A stretch of DNA of 64,000 nucleotides from Streptomyces caniferus (GTDB lineage: Bacteria; Actinomycetota; Actinomycetes; Streptomycetales; Streptomycetaceae). A program made the position numbers and the translations under genes. Shown here piece by piece: positions 59,369 through 64,000 of this stretch. Location of the stretch: contig NZ_BLIN01000003.1 in assembly GCF_009811555.1 (NCBI RefSeq), forward strand, positions 372,001 through 436,000, written 5' to 3'. A model generated the notes under the pieces. It was not told the DNA's origin. It did no database searches and saw nothing but the letters and a program-made list of their open reading frames with translations. Positions within the stretch are counted from its first letter, which is position 1. Each line of letters opens with the position of its first letter.

Positions 59369-60678
59369 GGGATCGCCTTTCGGGGTGCGGTGCTCAGGGT
59401 GGGGCCGAGGATGCGCCGGGTGCAGGCCGCGCGCAGGTGTTCCAGGCAGTCACGGGCGGCGTCGGGGCCGCCGATCAGGCCGCCCTTCGTGGCGAAGAGC
59501 AGTCCGTCATGGGGGCCGCCCACCAGATGTCCCGCGATGGCGAGCGGCAGCACCTCGGTCTCGATGGCGAAGCCGTCGGCGCCCAGTGCCGAGGTGACCG
59601 CGGCGGCGACGTCGCCGCCCGAGGCGTACAGGCCGCCGGGGCGCAGTTCGTCGACCGCGTGGCGGGCGATCTCGGCGAGTGCGCGCAGGATGCGGGCGGC
59701 GGCGCGGGGGTCGGATACGGGAGCGGATCCGGCGGTGGGCGCCGGTGCGGCGGCCACCCGGACGCCGAGCACCGTGGCGCCCTCCCCCGCGGCCGCGCGC
59801 AGCTCCGCCAGCACCGCGCCGGGGTCCGGGGCACCGGGGTCGAGGTCGGCCCAGCGGGCGCCGAGCACGGTTTGCGTGCGCGCGAGCTGGGTGCGGGTGC
59901 GGTCGGTGACGCTGCCGACGACCGCCAGGATGCGGGCGGGTGCGCCGCCCGCGGGCCGCAGGCCCAGCTCGCCGGCGAGGGCGGCGCCGAACGGGCCCGA
60001 GTCCAGTGCGACCCAGCGGGTGCCGTCCGCCGCGGCGATGTGGGCGGCGGCCACCGCGATCGTCCGCAGATGCGCGTTCTCGGTGGCGTCGCAGACCACG
60101 ACGTCGGCCGTGCTCTCCCGCAGCGCCGCGGCGACCGCGTCGGGGCCCCGCTCGACCACGTCCAGGGCGAGTTCGTCCGTGCTGCGCATGCTCTGGGCCC
60201 CGAGGACGGCCGCGACCCGGGAGTGCCGGACGGGGTCGAACGGGTCGTCGGCCACGGCCGTACGGGTCAGCGGGACGCCGTCGACCAGATGCAGTCCGCC
60301 GACCGTGCTGCGGCCGGCGTCGGGGAAGGCGGGAACGGCCAGCGTCCGGATCCGGGCCGAGGGCTCACGCGCGGCCAGGACGTCCAGCAGCGCGTCGAGT
60401 TCGCTGCCGGGGTTGCCGCGGAGAGTGGTGTCGACGCGCTTGACGATCAGGGGTGCCTCGCCCGCCGTCATGGCGGCGGCGCGGACGGCCGCCTGGGCGC
60501 GGGCCGGGGTCCAGTGCCGCGATGCGGTGTTGACGACGAGGACGTCCACCCGGTCGGCGTAGCGCTCCACTTGGGCGAGGGCGCCGACGGTGACGGCCCG
60601 CAGGCCCAGGCGCGCATAGAGCGCGCCGGTGGCGTTGCTGCCGGTGAGGTCGTCCGCGATGACGAGCACCTGGGCCAC
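59365..60678 (-). CDS. dtnK: DUF1537-family four-carbon acid-sugar kinase
   Basis: A 437-aa kinase. The N-terminal substrate domain has VLVIADDLTGSNATGALYARLG and VVNTASRHWTP; the C-terminal nucleotide domain has GLYASGGDVAAAVTSALGADGFAIE and the ATKGGLIGGPDA glycine loop. It would phosphorylate D-threonate or D-erythronate at O4. The symbol follows the D-threonate kinase of this family; denK (erythronate) is equally possible. GGAGGAGACC precedes GTG 60678. It is the first gene of the operon. Confidence 0.85.
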   Translation of the reverse strand: MAQVLVIADDLTGSNATGALYARLGLRAVTVGALAQVERYADRVDVLVVNTASRHWTPARAQAAVRAAAMTAGEAPLIVKRVDTTLRGNPGSELDALLDVLAAREPSARIRTLAVPAFPDAGRSTVGGLHLVDGVPLTRTAVADDPFDPVRHSRVAAVLGAQSMRSTDELALDVVERGPDAVAAALRESTADVVVCDATENAHLRTIAVAAAHIAAADGTRWVALDSGPFGAALAGELGLRPAGGAPARILAVVGSVTDRTRTQLARTQTVLGARWADLDPGAPDPGAVLAELRAAAGEGATVLGVRVAAAPAPTAGSAPVSDPRAAARILRALAEIARHAVDELRPGGLYASGGDVAAAVTSALGADGFAIETEVLPLAIAGHLVGGPHDGLLFATKGGLIGGPDAARDCLEHLRAACTRRILGPTLSTAPRKAIP

Positions 60679-60731
60679 GAGGTCTCCTCCTGTCGACTCC
60701 GGTGCCGTCCTCGGCTCCGAAGTGACCGGAC

Positions 60732-60761
60732 CACGCATTATTGATTGCGTGGTTCACGCAA
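60732..60761. promoter_or_regulatory. DeoR operator at the kinase operon promoter
   Basis: A 17-bp perfect palindrome TTGCGTG-GTT-CACGCAA (60745-60761) lies with a third half-site CACGCA at 60732-60737. An AATAAT -10-like box on the minus strand overlaps it. The same arrangement occurs upstream of the DeoR gene. Confidence 0.7.
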
Positions 60762-60790
60762 TTCAGAGTGGCGACTCGCCGAACGGGCTG

Positions 60791-61603
60791 TCAAGAGGTG
60801 TGCGGTCGGGCGCCGTCGACGGCCGCCGGGCCGCCGTCCACCGCAGCACACACCGACCACCCCCCGTCCGTGTACGCGGCCAGGTCGCGCTCCTCGCCGC
60901 CGGAGATCAGACCCGTGCCCGCCGGCATCGCCGCCCAGTAGGGGAAGCCCCCTCCCCCGCCGAGCTTGGAGTGGTCGGCCAGCACCCAGGCGGCCCGGGC
61001 GCACTCGGCCATCGTCTCCTTCAGCGCGGCCTGTTCGGGGTCGGGGCAGTTGATGCCGCGCCGGGGGTCGAGACCGTCGACGCCGAGGAAGGCGATGTCC
61101 GGGGTGAGCCGGCGCAGCGCCTGTTCGGTCCGGGTGCCCAGCAGCGACTCGTTGGGCCGCCGCAGCCGTCCGCCGAGCACCACCACCTCCACCTCCGCGT
61201 CCGCCAGCTCGACGAGCGTGGAGAGACCGTTGGTGACGACGGTGAGGTCCGCGCGGTCGCGCAGCTCGTGCGCCAGCCGCGCGACGGTGGTGCCCGCGTC
61301 GAGGAGGACGACATCGCCGCTGCGGACCAGCGCGGCGGCGGTGCGGGCGATGGCGTCCTTCTCGCCCCGCTGTTCGTGTTCCTTGTCGTGCCAGGAGCGC
61401 TCCACCGCCCGGTGGTCGACCGCGCCGCCGTAGGTGCGGGTGATCCGGCCTAGCGCGGCCAGGGTGGCGAGGTCGCGGCGGACGGTGGACAGCGAGACGT
61501 CGAACTCGGCGGCGAGATCGTGCACGCTGATGTCGCCGGCGCCGAGCAGCTCCACCATCCGCTCGCGCCGGCACCGGGTGGCCGAGCGCTCCCCACTGGT
61601 CAC
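60791..61603 (-). CDS. DeoR/GlpR-family regulator
   Basis: A 270-aa regulator with the DeoR helix-turn-helix (RRERMVELLGAGDISVHDLAAEFDVSLSTVRRDLATLAALGRITRTYGGA) at about 15-65. The sensor domain has VLLDAGTTVARLA and FLGVDGLDPRRG, the sugar-phosphate site. It lies upstream of the kinase operon, separated by 112 bp, and likely represses both units until a phosphorylated acid sugar is present. I used GTG 61603 because it gives the normal family length; a clear ribosome site is lacking. Confidence 0.87.
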   Translation of the reverse strand: MTSGERSATRCRRERMVELLGAGDISVHDLAAEFDVSLSTVRRDLATLAALGRITRTYGGAVDHRAVERSWHDKEHEQRGEKDAIARTAAALVRSGDVVLLDAGTTVARLAHELRDRADLTVVTNGLSTLVELADAEVEVVVLGGRLRRPNESLLGTRTEQALRRLTPDIAFLGVDGLDPRRGINCPDPEQAALKETMAECARAAWVLADHSKLGGGGGFPYWAAMPAGTGLISGGEERDLAAYTDGGWSVCAAVDGGPAAVDGARPHTS

Positions 61604-61664
61604 TTCACTGCCCGCCTCTGCCTGCCGTCGCGTGCCGGGCGCCCTGCGACGGGCGCCCGGCAAG

Positions 61665-61681
61665 TTGCGCGTTTCGCGCAA
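61665..61681. promoter_or_regulatory. DeoR autoregulatory operator
   Basis: A perfect palindrome TTGCGCG-TTT-CGCGCAA lies 62 bp upstream of the DeoR start codon and matches the kinase-promoter palindrome in arm length and spacing; only the sixth arm base differs. Confidence 0.65.
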
Positions 61682-61740
61682 TTCGAGGTTAGCAGTCACG
61701 GCGGCAGCGGCGGATGGCCTCCACATCACGGGGTCCGCGG

Positions 61741-62136
61741 TCAGGCGAGGATCTTCGCCTTGGCCTTCTGGAACTCCTCGTCCGTGATGTCACCGTGTTT
61801 CTTGAGGTCGGCGAGCTTCGCCAGGGCATCCGCATGGCCGCCCCCCTGGTCACCGCTCGCGGCGGTTTCCCGGAGGTAGGCCCGCAGTTGCTTCTGCTGT
61901 CGTTCGGCCTGGGCGACCTCGCGTTCACTCATCCCGTGGCCCCGCGCGATCACATAGATGAAGACGCCCAGGAAGGGCAGCACGATCACCAGGACCAGCC
62001 ACCCGGTCTTGGCCCAGTTGTTGAGGTCTTGGCTGCGGAAGATGTCGCCGATGATCCGGAACAGCAGGATCAGCCACAGGACCCACAGGAAGATCAGGCA
62101 CATGGTCCAGAAGGCGTTGAGCAGTGGGTAATCCAT
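61741..62136 (-). CDS. Membrane protein with PLDc_N and SHOCT domains
   Basis: A 131-aa protein. Residues about 5-65 are two hydrophobic helices with LLNAFWTMCLIFLWVLWLILLFRIIGDIFR and WAKTGWLVLVIVLPFLGVFIYVIARG, as in the phospholipase D N-terminal (PLDc_N) domain. A charged linker follows, then a C-terminal SHOCT motif (ALAKLADLKKHGDITDEEFQKAKAKIL). SHOCT tails occur in many actinobacterial membrane proteins and probably mediate oligomerisation. GAGGAGG lies just ahead of ATG 62136. Confidence 0.88.
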   Translation of the reverse strand: MDYPLLNAFWTMCLIFLWVLWLILLFRIIGDIFRSQDLNNWAKTGWLVLVIVLPFLGVFIYVIARGHGMSEREVAQAERQQKQLRAYLRETAASGDQGGGHADALAKLADLKKHGDITDEEFQKAKAKILA

Positions 62137-62191
62137 CACGGCCTCCTCAGGGCGGCACACACTCGGGCCGCCAGCTCATCCACCCCTCGGC

Positions 62192-64000
62192 TCAAGCATC
62201 CCCGCGGTCGGTCTCCTCCGCGACCAGATCGATGCCGAGAAGTGCCTGCTCCGTCCAGATCACCTTGCCGCTGGTGGTGTAGCGGGTCCCCCAGCGTTCG
62301 GCCAACTGGGCGACGAGGAAGAGGCCGCGGCCGCCCTCGTCCGTGGTGGCGGCCTGCCGCAGATGCGGCGAGGTGCTGCTGCGGTCGGAGACCTCACAGA
62401 TCAGGGAGGTGTCCCGGATCAGCCGGACGCGGATGGGCCCCGCGGCGTACCGGATGGAGTTGGTGACCAGTTCGCTGAGGATCAGCTCGGCGGTGAAGGC
62501 CTCCTCCGCCAGGCCCCATTCGATCAGCTTGCGGACCGCCGCGGCCCGTATCTGGGCCACGGCCGAGGGGTCGGGCGGCACGTCCCAGTCGGCGACGTGC
62601 GCGGTGTCCAGCACCCGGGTCCGGGCCACGAGGAGCGCGATGTCATCGCTGGGGCGCTCCGGCAGCAGGGCGCCGAGCGCGGCCTCGCAGGTCTCGTCCG
62701 GCGTCCGGCCCGGCTGGTCGGACAGCGTACGGCTCAGCAGCGCCATCCCCTCGTCGAGGTCCCGGTCCCGGTCCTCGACGAGCCCGTCGGTGAACAGCAC
62801 CAGACGGGTCTCCTCGGGCAGCTGCCGCTGCCAGGTCTCGAAGGGCAGGCCGCCCAGACCGAGGGGCGGACCGCCGGGCACATCGGCGGTCTCCACGGTG
62901 CCGTCCGGCAGCAGGAGCAGGGGCTGGACGTGCCCGGCGCGCGCCATGGTGCAGTTCCCGGACGCCGGGTCGTAGATCGCGTAGAGGCAGGTGGCGCCGG
63001 TGACCGAGCCCTCGGCCTCCTCGGCCCCCTCGTCCTGGTCGATGCGGGTGACGAGTTCGTCGAGGTGCCAGAGGATCTCGTCGGGCGGCAGGTCCAGGTT
63101 GGCGAAGTTGTGGACGGCGGTGCGCAGCCGGCCCATGGTGGCTGCGGCGTGCAGTCCGTGCCCCACGACGTCGCCGACGACGAGCGCCACCCGGGCGCCG
63201 GGCAGCGGGATGATGTCGAACCAGTCGCCGCCCACGCCGCCGAGCCCACCCAGCCCGGCCTGGGCCGGCAGATAGCGGTAGGCGGCCTGCACGGCGTTCT
63301 GCTCCGGCAGGCCGCGCGGCAGCAGGCTGCGCTGCAGGGTGACCGCCATGGTGTGCTCGCGGGTGTAGCGGCGGGCGTTGTCGATGCTCACCGCGGCACG
63401 GGCGACCAGCTCCTCGGCGAGCGAGAGCTCCTCCTCCTCGAACGGCTCCGGTTTGTCGGAGCGCCAGAAGATCGCCACGCCCAGGATCACGCCGCGGGCG
63501 CGCAGCGGCACCGCGATCCTCGAATGGATGCCATGCGCGACGATCTTCCTGGCCCGGCCGGGACTCTGCAGATGCCAGCCGGAGAACGCCGCCAGATCCG
63601 CTTCCAGGGCGGCCTTGCCGCTGGCGAGACCGGCGCCGAGGGCGGTGGCCGGCTCAAAGCGGATGAGCTTGCCGACGGGGTAGAGGCCGCTGTCCGACGG
63701 AGCGCCGCTGGTGGCCGTCCGCCGCATCTCGATGGCGCCGCCCGTGGGGGCCGTCGGCTCCTCGCCGATCAGCACGTCCTCCGCCACGTCGACGGTGACG
63801 ATATCGGCGAAGCGGGTCGCCCCGAACTCCGCGAGCTCCTCGCAGGTGCGGACGACATCGAGGGTGGTGCCGATCTCGGTACCGGCGTCGTAGAGCAGCT
63901 TCAGACGCCCGCGGGCCACATCGGCCCGGCCGGTGAGCGCCCGCAGCTCGGTGGTGTCGCGCAGCGTGGTGACGCTGCCGGGCGGCCCGCCGGCCTGGTC
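62192..64000 (-). CDS. PAS/GAF-SpoIIE phosphatase-HATPase protein (5' end outside window)
   Basis: The open frame continues past the right edge, so the N-terminus is missing. The visible ~602 residues read, in order: the end of a PAS-type domain (PPGSVTTLRDTTELRALTGRAD), a GAF domain (about 30-190: LLYDAGTEIGTTLDVVRTCEELAEFGATRFAD), a SpoIIE/PP2C domain (GLGGVGGDWFDIIPLPGARVALVVGDVVGHGLHAAATMG, LVLFTDGLVEDRDRD) and a C-terminal anti-sigma-like HATPase_c (ELILSELVTNSIRYA, DEGGRGLFLVAQLAERWG). Such proteins switch anti-sigma-factor pathways in response to signals bound by PAS and GAF. Confidence 0.9.
   Translation of the reverse strand, partial: DQAGGPPGSVTTLRDTTELRALTGRADVARGRLKLLYDAGTEIGTTLDVVRTCEELAEFGATRFADIVTVDVAEDVLIGEEPTAPTGGAIEMRRTATSGAPSDSGLYPVGKLIRFEPATALGAGLASGKAALEADLAAFSGWHLQSPGRARKIVAHGIHSRIAVPLRARGVILGVAIFWRSDKPEPFEEEELSLAEELVARAAVSIDNARRYTREHTMAVTLQRSLLPRGLPEQNAVQAAYRYLPAQAGLGGLGGVGGDWFDIIPLPGARVALVVGDVVGHGLHAAATMGRLRTAVHNFANLDLPPDEILWHLDELVTRIDQDEGAEEAEGSVTGATCLYAIYDPASGNCTMARAGHVQPLLLLPDGTVETADVPGGPPLGLGGLPFETWQRQLPEETRLVLFTDGLVEDRDRDLDEGMALLSRTLSDQPGRTPDETCEAALGALLPERPSDDIALLVARTRVLDTAHVADWDVPPDPSAVAQIRAAAVRKLIEWGLAEEAFTAELILSELVTNSIRYAAGPIRVRLIRDTSLICEVSDRSSTSPHLRQAATTDEGGRGLFLVAQLAERWGTRYTTSGKVIWTEQALLGIDLVAEETDRGDA

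Overview
The window is about 72% GC (estimated by eye, not computed) and densely packed with genes that have strong third-position G/C bias. Many starts are GTG, neighbouring genes often overlap by 4 bases (ATGA/GTGA), and the families are typical of a filamentous actinomycete: Rpf, mycothiol-dependent DinB-fold enzymes, F420-type PPOX protein, SpoIIE-type phosphatases, P450 and a secreted M4 protease. It most resembles a Streptomyces chromosome. There are no rRNA or tRNA genes, CRISPR arrays, transposases or phage genes that I can see. The right edge cuts a SpoIIE-type phosphatase gene.

Layout. 0.4-8.6 kb: small housekeeping and envelope genes (DinB-fold protein, metallophosphoesterase, SDR, L,D-transpeptidase, EF-hand protein, Rpf, CBS protein), plus a 3'-truncated FAD monooxygenase. 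8.9-18.2 kb: M3 oligopeptidase, a mycothiol-dependent isomerase-like gene divergent from a LysR regulator, an SDR with a zinc ribbon, a MarR-MFS operon whose pump carries three C-terminal carboxypeptidase-regulatory-like domains, and a PPOX protein. 18.2-22.5 kb: APC permease and nitrilase-family amidohydrolase divergent from a GntR regulator, then a D-cysteine desulfhydrase/ACC deaminase-like enzyme.

22.6-39.3 kb is one apparent regulon of two divergent operons. Leftward run a 136-aa unknown protein, a NuoF-like flavoprotein, a 3Fe-4S ferredoxin, an ADP-forming acyl-CoA ligase, two closely related acyl-CoA dehydrogenases, a 3-hydroxyacyl-CoA dehydrogenase and a TetR regulator. Rightward run a Rieske oxygenase, a PotD-B-C-A type transporter, a flavin amine oxidase and a frameshifted aldehyde dehydrogenase. 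The intergenic region holds two near-identical 18-bp operators overlapping back-to-back promoters. The genes suggest uptake of a cationic or methylated amine, oxidation, CoA activation and beta-oxidation, with the ferredoxin and NuoF-like protein as a possible electron supply. The substrate is unknown.

40.7-47.8 kb is a second catabolic-looking operon: GntR regulator, AprB-like 2x[4Fe-4S] ferredoxin, SsuA-type lipoprotein with a NosL-like C-terminal part, permease, ATPase, and an AprA-like flavoprotein fused to about nine HEAT repeats. It is the best candidate in the window for an undescribed system, perhaps acting on an organosulfur or other small oxyanion-like compound.

47.9-56.6 kb holds a membrane-anchored PP2C phosphatase, small proteins of unknown function, an M4 metalloprotease, an MFS transporter, a P450, secreted proteins and a chloroperoxidase remnant. 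57-61.7 kb is a four-carbon acid-sugar (threonate/erythronate-type) cassette: DUF1537 kinase, PdxA2-like dehydrogenase, ACS-family MFS transporter and a DeoR regulator, with matching palindromic operators in front of both transcription units. The window ends with a PLDc_N/SHOCT protein and the partial phosphatase.

Two intergenic palindromes at 3.65 and 36.42 kb share identical arm length, loop motif and placement over a TAG stop codon, with compensating arm changes. They look like members of one mobile or structured repeat family.
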